From contig NZ_JABMJG010000008.1 of the NCBI RefSeq assembly GCF_013376045.1, positions 310,001 through 374,000 on the forward strand: a stretch of 64,000 bases of DNA. Reading direction: 5' to 3'. Under the pieces are notes generated by a model, which was not told the origin of the DNA, searched no databases, and saw nothing but the letters and a program-made list of their open reading frames with translations. The stretch comes from Variovorax sp. SG517 (GTDB taxonomy: Bacteria > Pseudomonadota > Gammaproteobacteria > Burkholderiales > Burkholderiaceae_C). The translations under genes were made by a program, and so were the position numbers. Below, piece after piece: positions 16,268 to 25,279 of the stretch; position 1 is the first letter of the stretch, and every line of letters begins with the position of its first letter.

Positions 16268-17194
16268 ATGTACCAAGCCCTCCGCCCCTCCCGCAGCGAA
16301 TTCGTGCCCGTGCGCAACCTCAGCTACCACGTGCGCCTGTGGGGTCAACCTTCCGATGAGCGCCCGCCGCTGGTGCTGGCGCATGGCTGGATGGACGTGG
16401 CTGCGTCGTGGCAGTTCGTGGTCGATGCGATGGAGGAAGAGCGCTTCATCATCGCCCCCGACTGGCGCGGCTTCGGGCTCACCGACGGCGGCGGCGTCGA
16501 CAACTACTGGATGGCCGACTACCTGGCGGACCTCGAATGGCTGCTCGACCACTACGCGGGCGAAGGCGAGAACGAGCGGCAGGTCGACCTGGTCGGCCAC
16601 AGCATGGGCGGCAACGTCGCCATGCACTACGCCGGCGTGCGGCCGCAGCGCATCCGCCGGCTCGTCAACCTCGAAGGCTTCGGCATGCCCGCGCGCCAGC
16701 CCGACGAGGCGCCCGCGCGCTACGGCCAGTGGATCGACGAGCTCAAGCGCCTGCACCGCGGCGAGATGGCGCTGGCCGGCTACTCGGCCGTGGACGGCGT
16801 GGCCCGCCGCCTCATGAAGACCAACCCGCGCCTCACGCCCGACAAGGCCGCCTGGCTCGCCAGCCACTGGTCGGCAAGCCAAGCTCAGCCCGACGGCAGC
16901 GAGCGCTGGCAGATCCTGGGCGAGGCGGCGCACAAGATCGTCAACGCGCACATCTTCCGCGTCGACGAGACGCTGGCGCTCTATGCGCGCATCACCGCGC
17001 CGCTGCTGATGGTGGAAGCCTCGGACGACAGCCTGCACGGCTGGTGGAAGAACCGCTACACGCTCGACGAATTCCACGAGCGGCTGAAGTCGGTGGGCAA
17101 CGTGCGCATCGAGAGGCTGGAGGATGCGGGCCACATGCTTCATCACGACCAGCCGCGGATCGTCGCGCGGATGATCGAAGAGTTCATCGCCTGA
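16268..17194 (+). CDS. alpha/beta hydrolase
   Basis: 308-residue alpha/beta-fold hydrolase. The nucleophile elbow is GHSMGGN (Ser near residue 119), the oxyanion loop HGWMD lies near residue 42, the catalytic acid is probably in EASDDSLHGWW and the His is in EDAGHMLHHDQP. A lid of about 90 residues lies between the core halves. No cleavage substrate can be assigned. The ATG at 16268 gives a compact start. Confidence 0.9.
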   Translation: MYQALRPSRSEFVPVRNLSYHVRLWGQPSDERPPLVLAHGWMDVAASWQFVVDAMEEERFIIAPDWRGFGLTDGGGVDNYWMADYLADLEWLLDHYAGEGENERQVDLVGHSMGGNVAMHYAGVRPQRIRRLVNLEGFGMPARQPDEAPARYGQWIDELKRLHRGEMALAGYSAVDGVARRLMKTNPRLTPDKAAWLASHWSASQAQPDGSERWQILGEAAHKIVNAHIFRVDETLALYARITAPLLMVEASDDSLHGWWKNRYTLDEFHERLKSVGNVRIERLEDAGHMLHHDQPRIVARMIEEFIA

Positions 17195-17508
17195 AGAAGC
17201 CGGCCGCGGCCCGGTACTCCTCCGCTCCCTTCCTTCCGCACGCGCGGCACGACATCGCGACCGGTGCGACCGGTGCGGCCGGTGCGGCCGGTGCGGCCGG
17301 CGCGGCTCCTTGGCCTGCTACTTGCAAAGAAAGCCTCACGCCGCTTCGTTGGCACAACGATGAGGCAGACCGTGGTGCGCGTGCGCGCCCAGGCGAGCAA
17401 ACGTTTCACACCTAAGTTCGCAAACACGGCCTGCGGGTGCACGCGCGGTGGTCGATGCTGGTGCAGCCAGCACGTCCTGGGTGATCTTGAGCGAAAGGGA
17501 GTCCTCGA
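17195..17508 (+). other. gene-free stretch upstream of vgrG
   Basis: About 310 nt with no credible gene. It contains a five-copy 9-nt tandem repeat (17257-17301). The rest presumably carries the vgrG promoter, but I could not pick a convincing -35/-10 pair. A GAAAGGGAG ribosome site precedes the vgrG ATG. Confidence 0.6.
17257..17301 (+). repeat. 9-nt tandem repeat, five units
   Basis: Five consecutive units: gcgaccggt twice, gcggccggt twice and gcggccggc once. A sixth, broken unit (gcggctcct) follows. The units are exact or differ at one position. It lies in the intergenic region between the alpha/beta hydrolase and vgrG. A length of 9 keeps any frame open, but no credible gene uses it. Confidence 0.9.
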
Positions 17509-19899
17509 ATGACCAGAGTCGTACGCGCCCACACGCCGCTGGGCGAAGAGCAGCTCATGTTCCGTTCCATGCGCGGCGTGGAAGGGCTGTCGCAACTGTT
17601 CGAGTTCGAGGTCGACCTGCTGAGCCCGAGCATGTCGATCGACATGAAGGCCGTGCTCGGCAAGCCTCTCGCGCTCGAGATACGGACGGCCGGGGAGCCC
17701 CGCTTCCTCAACGGCCAGATCGTCCGCTTCACGATGATCGGCAAGGAAGGCGACACCTCGCGCCACATCGTCTACCGCGCGAGCGTGCGGCCCTGGCTCT
17801 GGTATCTCACGCGCAGCAGCGACTGCAAGATCTTCCAGAACAAGTCGGTGGTCGAGATCCTCGAGGAGGTGTTCGCCGACTACGGCTTCGCCTTCGAGAA
17901 AAGGCTCGGCGGCAGCTACCGGCAGTGGGAGTACTGCGTGCAGTACCAGGAAACCGACTTCGCCTTCGTCAGCCGGCTGATGGAGCACGAAGGCATCTAC
18001 TACTTCTTCGAGCACGGCAAGAGCCAGCACACGCTGGTGCTGGCCGACGACATCGGCGCGCACGAGCCGCTGCCGGCCTATCCGAAGATCAGCTACCTCG
18101 CCACCGACCGCGACCTGGCCCCCTTCCAGGAAGTGATCGACCAATGGCAGGTCACGGAGGAGATCCGCCCCGGCAGCTACGTGGTGGACGACTTCGACTT
18201 CAAGAAGCCGCGCGCCGACCTCATGAACGTGCGAAACCAGCCGCGCGGCGGCGACCACGGCCAGTACGAGATGTACGAATGGCTCGGCGGCTTCAGCGAG
18301 TCCGAGCAGGGCGAGCACTACGCGCGCATCCGCCTCGAGGAGGCGCAGGCCCAGGCCGAACGCGACACCGGCCATACCAACGTGCGCGGCATGGCGCCCG
18401 GCTACCGCTTCACCATGCAGAACTGCCCGCGCGAAGACGACAACCGCGAGTACCTCGTAGTGTCGGTCTCCTACGCGCTGCGCGAGGGAGGCTATGCGAG
18501 CGGCAGCGAGCCGGGCTCCTACAGCTTCGACTTCGCGGTGCAGCCCGCCAGCTGCGCCTTCCGCGCGCCGCGCGTAACGCCCATGCCGCGCGCCAACGGC
18601 CCACAGACGGCCACGGTGGTGGGCAAGGCGGGGCAGGAGTTCTGGGTCGACCAGTACGGCCGCGTGAAGGTGCAGTTCCGCTGGGACCGCTACGGCAAGA
18701 GCGACGAGAACAGCTCGTGCTGGGTGCGCGTATCCAGCGCATGGGCCGGCTCGAACTACGGCGCCGTGAACCATCCGCGCAGGGGCCAGGAGGTGGTGGT
18801 CGACTTCATCGGGGGACACCCCGACCGGCCGATCATCATCGGCCGCGTCTACAACGCCGACCAGATGCCGCCGCTGGAGCTGCCGGCCAAGGTCACGGTC
18901 AGCGGCTTCGTCAGCCGCAGCAGGGACGGCTCGGCCGCCAACGCCAACGAGTTCATCCTGGACGACGCGCCAGGCTGCGAGCTGGTGCGCATCCACGCCG
19001 AGAAAGACTTCGAGATCGACGTGGAGAACGACCTGCGGATCCACGTCGAGAACGACGAGACCGAGACCATCGACGGCCACCGCAACACCCACGTGCTGAA
19101 GACCGACACGCTCACCGTCGACCGCACCCGCGACACCATCGTCAAGCAGAAGGACACCGCCGAGTACCGCAACGGCTCGAAGCTCACCGTCTCGGGCGCG
19201 CTCACCGAGCATTTCTTCGACAACCGCATCGAGACCACCACCAAGCTCGGTTCGAAGGAGACGGTGCTCAGCGGCCAGTCGGAGGTCGTCGTCAACGCGG
19301 GCTTGCGCCACGAGACCTTCGACAAGGGGCTGCTGGTCGACGTGAAGGAAGGCATGGACGAGGAGGTCCACACCGGCAACTCGATACTGAAGACGCTCGC
19401 CGGCAACCGGCAGGAAACCTACCAGACCGGCTGGCAGCGCACCGTGGTGGGCGGCGGCGGCAAGGACAACATCAAGGGCGGCCTGGAGGAAACCATCGAG
19501 ACGGGCGACCACAACTCGACGGTTTCGGCGGGCAACTATTACGGCAAGGCGAAGAAAGTGACCATCGAGGCCACGGCGGGCGACGTCGACATCAAGGCCA
19601 GCGGCGACTTCACCTTCGAGGGCAACCACGTCAAGCGCGTGAACCGCGTGCTGCTGTGGGACTGGTCGCCGACCGCGGTGACGGCCACCGGCCTGTCGAG
19701 CGCGACCTACGGCGTGAACAACAGCAACGCCGGCCTCACGCTCACGAGCAACATCAAGAAGATGGACGCCACCGCGCAGATCATGAACATGTACGCGCAC
19801 CAGGCCAACTTCGGTTCGGTGAGCTTCTCGAACGTGGTGGCCGAGGAGCACGCCGGCGGCTTCTGGGGCGCGCTCAAGGGTTTCGTGCTCTTCGGTTGA
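17509..19899 (+). CDS. vgrG: type VI secretion tip protein VgrG (first cassette)
   Basis: Trimeric spike protein that caps the Hcp tube of the T6SS. The 796-residue product has the gp27-like N-terminal module (RVVRAHTPLGEEQLMFRSM; SDFAF-like segment YCVQYQETDFAFVSRLMEHE; EGIYYFF). A gp5 OB fold follows (DQYGRVKVQFRWDRYGK, SSCWVRVSSAWAG, EVVVDFIGGHPDRPIIIG), then a beta-helical stem of repeating Thr/Asn/Val-rich segments. No C-terminal catalytic domain is evident; the last 100 residues continue as stem-like sequence. It heads a cassette of five further genes with the smallest gap only 12 nt, so the cargo is probably encoded downstream. A GGGAG ribosome site precedes ATG 17509. Confidence 0.95.
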   Translation: MTRVVRAHTPLGEEQLMFRSMRGVEGLSQLFEFEVDLLSPSMSIDMKAVLGKPLALEIRTAGEPRFLNGQIVRFTMIGKEGDTSRHIVYRASVRPWLWYLTRSSDCKIFQNKSVVEILEEVFADYGFAFEKRLGGSYRQWEYCVQYQETDFAFVSRLMEHEGIYYFFEHGKSQHTLVLADDIGAHEPLPAYPKISYLATDRDLAPFQEVIDQWQVTEEIRPGSYVVDDFDFKKPRADLMNVRNQPRGGDHGQYEMYEWLGGFSESEQGEHYARIRLEEAQAQAERDTGHTNVRGMAPGYRFTMQNCPREDDNREYLVVSVSYALREGGYASGSEPGSYSFDFAVQPASCAFRAPRVTPMPRANGPQTATVVGKAGQEFWVDQYGRVKVQFRWDRYGKSDENSSCWVRVSSAWAGSNYGAVNHPRRGQEVVVDFIGGHPDRPIIIGRVYNADQMPPLELPAKVTVSGFVSRSRDGSAANANEFILDDAPGCELVRIHAEKDFEIDVENDLRIHVENDETETIDGHRNTHVLKTDTLTVDRTRDTIVKQKDTAEYRNGSKLTVSGALTEHFFDNRIETTTKLGSKETVLSGQSEVVVNAGLRHETFDKGLLVDVKEGMDEEVHTGNSILKTLAGNRQETYQTGWQRTVVGGGGKDNIKGGLEETIETGDHNSTVSAGNYYGKAKKVTIEATAGDVDIKASGDFTFEGNHVKRVNRVLLWDWSPTAVTATGLSSATYGVNNSNAGLTLTSNIKKMDATAQIMNMYAHQANFGSVSFSNVVAEEHAGGFWGALKGFVLFG

Positions 19900-19911
19900 G
19901 CGCAAGGCCGG

Positions 19912-20376
19912 ATGCCGGATGTCTCCTTCTCGATCTGGTGGGTGCTGGCACCGCTGCTTGCGTGGCTGGCGTTCACCCTGTGCGTCACGCTCGTGCGCGA
20001 ACGCCGCAAGCACGCGGCAGGACTCGCGCGCACGCGCAGGGCCGCCGACATCCTCGCGAACGGGACGCCCGCCATGGCGCTGGTGATCTCCTTGTCCGAC
20101 ACCGGCCAGCGCCGCTCGGGCGAAAGCGCCACCTGGGCGATCGCGAAGCTGCACCTTCGCGTGCAGGCCACGGCGGGCAGCGAAGCCTTCGAGGTCGATC
20201 AGACCGCCGCCATCGCCCTGCCCGAACTGCCAGGCCACGCGGCCGGAAAGACCCTAGCTGTGCGCTTCGACCCGGCGAGCCATGAAGTCGTGCTGGAGCG
20301 CAGCGGCGACTTCCCGGCCCACCACGGCGATGACCTCACCCGCCTTCGCCCGTCCACGGAGGCCCCCGGCCGATGA
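19912..20376 (+). CDS. small single-pass membrane protein of the VgrG cassette
   Basis: 154 residues with one N-terminal membrane helix (WWVLAPLLAWLAFTLCVTLV, about residues 9-28), a basic stretch and a soluble beta-rich domain containing LHLRVQATAGSEAFEVDQ and KTLAVRFDPASHEVVLER. The second part resembles the short beta domain of DUF3592-like proteins, but I do not assign it. It starts 12 nt after vgrG and its stop overlaps the next start as ATGA. It could be an immunity or periplasmic-facing accessory protein; this is inference from position. Confidence 0.75.
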   Translation: MPDVSFSIWWVLAPLLAWLAFTLCVTLVRERRKHAAGLARTRRAADILANGTPAMALVISLSDTGQRRSGESATWAIAKLHLRVQATAGSEAFEVDQTAAIALPELPGHAAGKTLAVRFDPASHEVVLERSGDFPAHHGDDLTRLRPSTEAPGR

Positions 20377-22976
20377 AGACCGTCAAGCCCTTGCGCCTGG
20401 GCATCCTCACCCGGCCGTATCGCTGGCAGGGCGCCGACCAGCTCGGCGTGGCCGTCACGGCGCTCGCCAGCCTGGAAGCGGAACCGAAGCTCATGGCCGA
20501 CCAGGAGCTGTGGCAGACCGTCGGCGAGGAAGTCGGCGGCATGGGCGTGTTCGACATGGGCGTACCCAAGTCCATGCCCGAAGTGCTCGCGAGCGGCCAC
20601 GCCTACACCCGCCACCAGCAGGACAAGACCGAATGCGCCGTGCGCCTGCGCGTGGCCGGGCTGGAAAAGTCCCTGCACGTATCCGGCGACCGCTACTGGC
20701 TCGACGGCCGCCTGAGCGCACCGCAGCCCTTCGACGCGATGCCGCTGGACTGGGCGCATGCCTACGGCGGCCCGAACGTGCCGGAAAACCCGGGCGGCAT
20801 CGGCGCGTTCGACGAGACGGTCAACGGCGTGCACACCCGCCGTGCGCCCAACGTGGAAGCCGTTCACGGGCGCGTGCGCTCGCGCGGGCAGGAGGTGGCG
20901 CCCGCCAGCTTCGGCCCGGTGCCCATCGACAGCCCCCGGCGCATGGCCCTGATGGGCAGCAGCTTCGGGCAGCACTGGCTGGACAGTCACTTCCCCGGCT
21001 TCGCTGCGGACATGGACTGGCGCTTCTTCAACGCCGCGCCCGAAGACCAGCGCTGGCCCGCCCTGCAGGAGCTGCCGCCCGGCGCCCCTTACGAGATCCT
21101 CAACATGCACCCCGAGAAGCCGGTGCTCGCCGGCACCCTGCCCGACTGGCGCGCACGCTGCTTCGCGAGCTTCGACAAGGACGGCAACGGGCTGCGCGAA
21201 ATCGGCCTGCGGCTGACCACCGCCTGGTTCTTTCCGCATCGCGAGCGCGTGGCGCTCGTCTGGCACGGCGTGCTGCCGGTGCGCGAGGACGACGCGGCGG
21301 ACGTGCGGCACATCATGCCGGCGCTGGAGCTGCCCCGGCAGCCGCGCACGCCCGAGCACTACCAGTCCGTGCTGCTCCAGCGGCTGGACACCGCCCGCGG
21401 CGGCCTGCTCGCCTTTCGCGACAGCGATCTCGCGCCGAAGGAGGTCCTGGGCAACTGGAGCGTCCTCGACGCACCCGACCCGATGCAGCGGCCGCTGGTG
21501 CGCAACCTCCGCGCCGGACAGCTGCGCGACCACGAGAAACGGCGCGCCGAGCTCATCGCACTGGGCGTGGACCCCGACAAATACCTGCCAGCGCCCCAGC
21601 CCCCGGCCGCGCCGCTGGCCTTCGACGACGTGCCCGAGCATTTCGAGCGCATGCAGGGAGAAATGATGGAAGCCCGAAGCAGACTCGAGGCGAAAAGCGC
21701 GCAGATGCGCCGCAGGCAGGAAGACGAGATCGACCCCGCCCTGCTCAACAAGAGCCGCGAGCAGCCGCAGCGCTTCGACCCGGATGCGCTCATCCGGCAG
21801 CTCGAACAGCTCGCCGCCCCGCCCGCCCCCTCGTCGGCCACCACGAGCCCCGCCCCCGTGCTCTTGCCCGCCGGAACCAGGGAGCGGATGACGGTGCAGA
21901 TCAGGCAGGGCTACCTCCACGGCGCCCACCTCTTCGACCCCGCGCCGCCCATGCCTTCGTTCCGCTCGGCGAAGCTGCGCCGGCAGTTGGAGGCGGCGGC
22001 TCCCGGCGCGCGCGATTTCCGCGGCATGCGGCTCGTCGGCGCCGACCTCTCAGGCATGGACCTGAGCGGCGCAGACTTTTCCGGTGCCGCCCTCGAAGAC
22101 GCCAACCTCGAGGGAACCCTGCTCGCAAACGCCAACTTCAATGGCGCGGTGCTGGCGCGCGCCAGGCTGTCTCGCGCCTCGCTGGCCGATGCGACCCTGC
22201 GCGGCGCCAACCTCGGCGGCGCGCAATGCGAGTTCGCGGACTTCTCGGGCGCCGATCTGAGCGAAGCCAACTGCGAGAAGACGCGCTTCGTGTCGTGCAA
22301 CATGGCCAACACCACGTTCGACCAGACGCGCCTGGGCGAGAGCGTGATCAGCCGGTGCGACTTCCGCGGCTCCGATTGGCACCAGGTGTTCCTGACGAAG
22401 CTGCACATGAACGGCATCGCCTTCGACGGCGCCTCGTTCCGGCAGGTGGTGTGGCTCGAATGCACGCTGGCGGACGTGCGCTTCGTCAACGCGTCGCTGG
22501 TGCGCTGCGGCTTCGTCACCACCGACTGCAGCCAGTCGGCCGACTTCTCCGACGCGCGGCTCGACGCCTGCAGCTTCGCGCACGGCAGCACGCTCGCCAC
22601 AGCCGTGCTGCGCCGCTGCGTGCTCAAGCATTGCGGGCTGCGCACCACGCCCCTGACGCGCGCGGACCTGGCGCATGCGCGGCTGGACAACTGCGACTTC
22701 TCCGAATGCGCGCTGCAGGAAGCCAACCTGGAGCGGCTCATCGCCGGCGAAAGCCTCTTCGTGCGCGCCGACCTCACCGGCGCCATCCTGCGCGGCGCCA
22801 ACCTCATCGATGCCAACTTCTCCAAGGCCGTCTTCACGCAGGCCGACCTGAGCGGTGCCAACCTGTTCCGCACCGACGTGTCGCAAAGCCTGATCGACGG
22901 CACCACGCATCTGCTCGGCGCCTACACGCGGCACGCCCGAACCTTGCCCGCGCGACGCGCCCCCGCCGCCGAATGA
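20373..22976 (+). CDS. DUF2169 domain protein fused to pentapeptide repeats (T6SS accessory/effector)
   Basis: 867-residue protein. Residues 1 to about 330 form a DUF2169 domain (VKPLRLGILTRPYRWQG, GDRYWLDGRLSAPQPFD, PLDWAHAYGGPNVPENP, RCFASFDKDGNG), a module found next to VgrG and DUF4150 genes. A charged linker and coiled-coil-prone stretch (about 415-475) leads into pentapeptide repeats from about residue 555 to the end (A[DN]LSG-type: GADLSGMDLSGADFSGAAL and so on), which should form a right-handed quadrilateral beta helix. DUF2169 proteins are thought to act as adaptors that load T6SS cargo. The start overlaps the preceding stop by ATGA. Confidence 0.88.
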   Translation: MKTVKPLRLGILTRPYRWQGADQLGVAVTALASLEAEPKLMADQELWQTVGEEVGGMGVFDMGVPKSMPEVLASGHAYTRHQQDKTECAVRLRVAGLEKSLHVSGDRYWLDGRLSAPQPFDAMPLDWAHAYGGPNVPENPGGIGAFDETVNGVHTRRAPNVEAVHGRVRSRGQEVAPASFGPVPIDSPRRMALMGSSFGQHWLDSHFPGFAADMDWRFFNAAPEDQRWPALQELPPGAPYEILNMHPEKPVLAGTLPDWRARCFASFDKDGNGLREIGLRLTTAWFFPHRERVALVWHGVLPVREDDAADVRHIMPALELPRQPRTPEHYQSVLLQRLDTARGGLLAFRDSDLAPKEVLGNWSVLDAPDPMQRPLVRNLRAGQLRDHEKRRAELIALGVDPDKYLPAPQPPAAPLAFDDVPEHFERMQGEMMEARSRLEAKSAQMRRRQEDEIDPALLNKSREQPQRFDPDALIRQLEQLAAPPAPSSATTSPAPVLLPAGTRERMTVQIRQGYLHGAHLFDPAPPMPSFRSAKLRRQLEAAAPGARDFRGMRLVGADLSGMDLSGADFSGAALEDANLEGTLLANANFNGAVLARARLSRASLADATLRGANLGGAQCEFADFSGADLSEANCEKTRFVSCNMANTTFDQTRLGESVISRCDFRGSDWHQVFLTKLHMNGIAFDGASFRQVVWLECTLADVRFVNASLVRCGFVTTDCSQSADFSDARLDACSFAHGSTLATAVLRRCVLKHCGLRTTPLTRADLAHARLDNCDFSECALQEANLERLIAGESLFVRADLTGAILRGANLIDANFSKAVFTQADLSGANLFRTDVSQSLIDGTTHLLGAYTRHARTLPARRAPAAE

Positions 22977-24022
22977 CCCGCGATGAACTGGTCGACAAGG
23001 TCCGCCACGGCATCCAGGTCGGCAGCGCCGACTGCAGGGGGTGGGACTTGAGCGGCCTCGACCTCTCGGGCGCGATGATTGACGACGTCGACTTCAGCGG
23101 CGCGAACTTCTCGCACGCCAACCTCGAGGGCAGCTCGCTGTCGCATTGCACGCTCTCGGGCTGCGACTTCTCCTTCGCCCGCCTGAAGGAAGTGCAGTTC
23201 TTCCGCAGCCGCATGGATGCCGCGCGCTTCGAGGCCGCCGAGCTCGAAGGAGCCTCTTTCGCCGAATGCCATGCGGCGCGGGCCAGCTTCGCGCAGGCCG
23301 GGCTCGACCTCGCGAGGTTCTTTCGCTGCGAACTGACCGAAAGCCGGCTGGGGTCGTCCCGCTTCGAACGGGCGAGCTTCATGGAGTCGCAGCTCGGGCA
23401 GGCCGATTTCAGCGGCGCGGTGCTGGCCTACGTGACCTTCCATCGGCTCGACCTGAGGACTGCCGTCTTCCGGGGCGCGTCGGCCATGAACGCGATGTTC
23501 CTGGAGTGCGACCTGAGCGGCCAGCGCTTTGCCGGCCTTTCGCTGCCCATGTGCCAGTTCACCGACAGCCGCCTGGACGACGCCGACTTCGGCGGCGCCA
23601 CGCTCACCCAGGCCAACTTCAAGGGCGCAACGCTGAAGCGGGCGAACTTCTCGAACGCCGATGCATGCCAGGCCTTGTTCCCCGAGGCCGACCTAGGCGA
23701 CGCCGACTGCAGCGGCGGACGCTTCGACCAGTCGATCTGGGCGGAGGCCCTGCTGGAGCACACCGACTTCTCGGGAGCCCGCCTGCCGCTATGCGTGTTC
23801 CACCGCGCACGCTGCACCGGCGCGAGCTTCCGCGACGCCGCGATGCAGGACGCCGACCTTTCGTATGCCGATCTCAGCGGCGCCGACCTCGGCGGCGCGC
23901 ACTTCCTGCGCACCCGCCTGCATCGCGCGCAGCAGCAAGGCGCCCGGTTTTCCAGCCGCGCCGGAATCATCGAGAACGAGCCCGAACTCTTCCAGGCGCA
24001 GGCCTGGTCCGGGCCGCACTAA
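22973..24022 (+). CDS. pentapeptide-repeat protein of the VgrG cassette
   Basis: 349 residues, almost wholly pentapeptide repeats after a short helical start (MTRDELVDKVRHGIQVGSAD). Repeats such as LSGLDLSGAMIDDVDFSGAN and ADLSYADLSGADLGG continue to about residue 325. Its ATG overlaps the stop of the DUF2169 fusion (ATGA), so the two are translated together. The repeat helix is structurally akin to the C-terminal half of its neighbour, suggesting duplication or joint assembly. No enzymatic motif is visible. Confidence 0.9.
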   Translation: MTRDELVDKVRHGIQVGSADCRGWDLSGLDLSGAMIDDVDFSGANFSHANLEGSSLSHCTLSGCDFSFARLKEVQFFRSRMDAARFEAAELEGASFAECHAARASFAQAGLDLARFFRCELTESRLGSSRFERASFMESQLGQADFSGAVLAYVTFHRLDLRTAVFRGASAMNAMFLECDLSGQRFAGLSLPMCQFTDSRLDDADFGGATLTQANFKGATLKRANFSNADACQALFPEADLGDADCSGGRFDQSIWAEALLEHTDFSGARLPLCVFHRARCTGASFRDAAMQDADLSYADLSGADLGGAHFLRTRLHRAQQQGARFSSRAGIIENEPELFQAQAWSGPH

Positions 24023-24086
24023 GCCCCGCCTCCGACAGCCAGCTTTTCCGAGAAACACACCAACCCACATCGAGAAGGAATCAGCC

Positions 24087-24725
24087 ATGAATGTCGTTCC
24101 ACTGCGCCCCGGCCTCGCGACGACCGCCGTGCCGGTCCATTTCGTCGGCCGGCTGACGGCCTCGCTGCCCGATTCGAACTTCGAGGTGGAAGACGACCAC
24201 GGCGAAACCTGGCGCTGCCGCCGGGCGGCCAGCTGCCTGCTGCGGCCCGAAGCGGGCGACACCGTGCTGCTCTCGGGCCCCGACAGCGCGCGGGTGTACC
24301 TGATCGCCGTGCTCGAACAGGCCGACAGTTCGGTCAGCCGGCTCGATGCGGCCGGCGCGCTGTCGATCGAAAGCCCGGCCAGCCTGCGGCTGAGCAGCGG
24401 CGCGGAGCTGCAGATGCGGGCCGCTCGATGGAACCTGCAGGCCGACAGCGGCCAGTGCCGCGTCGACGACATGCGCTTCACCGGCCAGGCGCTCGACGCC
24501 ACGGTGGGCCGGCTGCGGCTGGTCGGCCAGGTCTTCGAATCGGTGGCGGACCGCGTGGTGCAGATGGCGCGCAGAGTGCTGCGCGTGGTGGACGAGACCG
24601 AGCAGGTCCGCGTCGGCCATCTCGACTGCGAGGCCGGCGGCACGGCGCGCATGCACGCCAAGCACACCGTGGTCACGGCCAGCGACCTCGTCAAGGTCGA
24701 TGGCGCACAGATCCACATGGGCTGA
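24087..24725 (+). CDS. DUF3540 domain-containing protein
   Basis: 212-residue protein with the DUF3540 layout: an OB-like N-terminal half (FEVEDDHGETWRCRRAASCLLRPEAGD, VLLSGPDSARVYLIAVLE) and a beta-helical C-terminal half (SLRLSSGAELQMRA, ending ASDLVKVDGAQIHMG). The ending resembles VgrG/DUF2345 stem sequence. In other genomes this family travels with DUF2169 and DUF4150, as here. Probably a spike or adaptor part of the secreted complex; this is inference from family context. Confidence 0.85.
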   Translation: MNVVPLRPGLATTAVPVHFVGRLTASLPDSNFEVEDDHGETWRCRRAASCLLRPEAGDTVLLSGPDSARVYLIAVLEQADSSVSRLDAAGALSIESPASLRLSSGAELQMRAARWNLQADSGQCRVDDMRFTGQALDATVGRLRLVGQVFESVADRVVQMARRVLRVVDETEQVRVGHLDCEAGGTARMHAKHTVVTASDLVKVDGAQIHMG

Positions 24726-24748
24726 CCCCCACCCAAAGGAGCACCGCC

Positions 24749-25141
24749 ATGTTCGCCAACTGCCAGCTGATGGGAATGGACCTCGCCTTTCCCGACGTCT
24801 GCAAGACGCCGCCCGCCGCGATGGCGCCCATTCCATATCCCAACATGGCGTTCGGCCCCACGGCCGTGCCGAATGCCTGGAACATCCTCTTCATGTGCAT
24901 GCCCGCGCACAACATGGCAACCACCACGCCGATCACGCTGGGCGACACCACCGGCGCGGGCGGCGGCATCGTCTCGCAGACCTTCATGAGCCAGTCGCGG
25001 CACGTGACCGGCGCGTTCACCGTGCTGGTCAAGGGCACGCCGGCCACGCGCATGACCAGCCTGAGCACGCAGAACCGGGGCAACATGGTGGGCATGCGGA
25101 TCGTGCCCAGCCAGTGCAAGGTGATGATCCTCTCGCCCTGA
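24749..25141 (+). CDS. DUF4150 PAAR-like spike-tip protein
   Basis: 130-residue protein of the DUF4150 family, a PAAR-like tip that sharpens the VgrG spike. The sequence has FPDVCKTPPAAMAPIPYPNMAF near the start, the repeated short hydrophobic turns of PAAR proteins, and SRHVTGAFTVLVKGTPATRMTS. It closes the cassette, 23 nt after the DUF3540 gene, behind an AAAGGAG ribosome site. No toxin extension is present, so any effector must be another cassette member. Confidence 0.88.
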   Translation: MFANCQLMGMDLAFPDVCKTPPAAMAPIPYPNMAFGPTAVPNAWNILFMCMPAHNMATTTPITLGDTTGAGGGIVSQTFMSQSRHVTGAFTVLVKGTPATRMTSLSTQNRGNMVGMRIVPSQCKVMILSP

Positions 25142-25279
25142 AACCGGGGGGCCGCCGGAGCCGGGCCGGCATCCCATATCCGGCCAGCGGATAAGGAAGC
25201 GCGCAAATCTTCGTTCGCCGCACAGGCATCGCGCCCTAGAGTGCCCAACTCCTTTTCGCCGTCCCCTGGAGTTGTCGTC
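25142..25279 (+). promoter_or_regulatory. upstream region of the metQ-monooxygenase pair
   Basis: 138 nt between the T6SS cassette and the MetQ-type gene. It contains an inverted repeat TATCCG-gccag-CGGATA at 25177-25193 within CCCATATCCGG. The heptamer CCATATC also occurs in the metN/metQ intergenic region (30665-30671), so it is a candidate shared operator. No clear -35/-10 pair was found. The repeat is seen in sequence; regulation is inferred. Confidence 0.4.

Noticed and set aside
17257..17301. Tandem units as a CRISPR array
   Set aside because: Units are 9 nt and contiguous with no spacers; no cas genes occur in the window.
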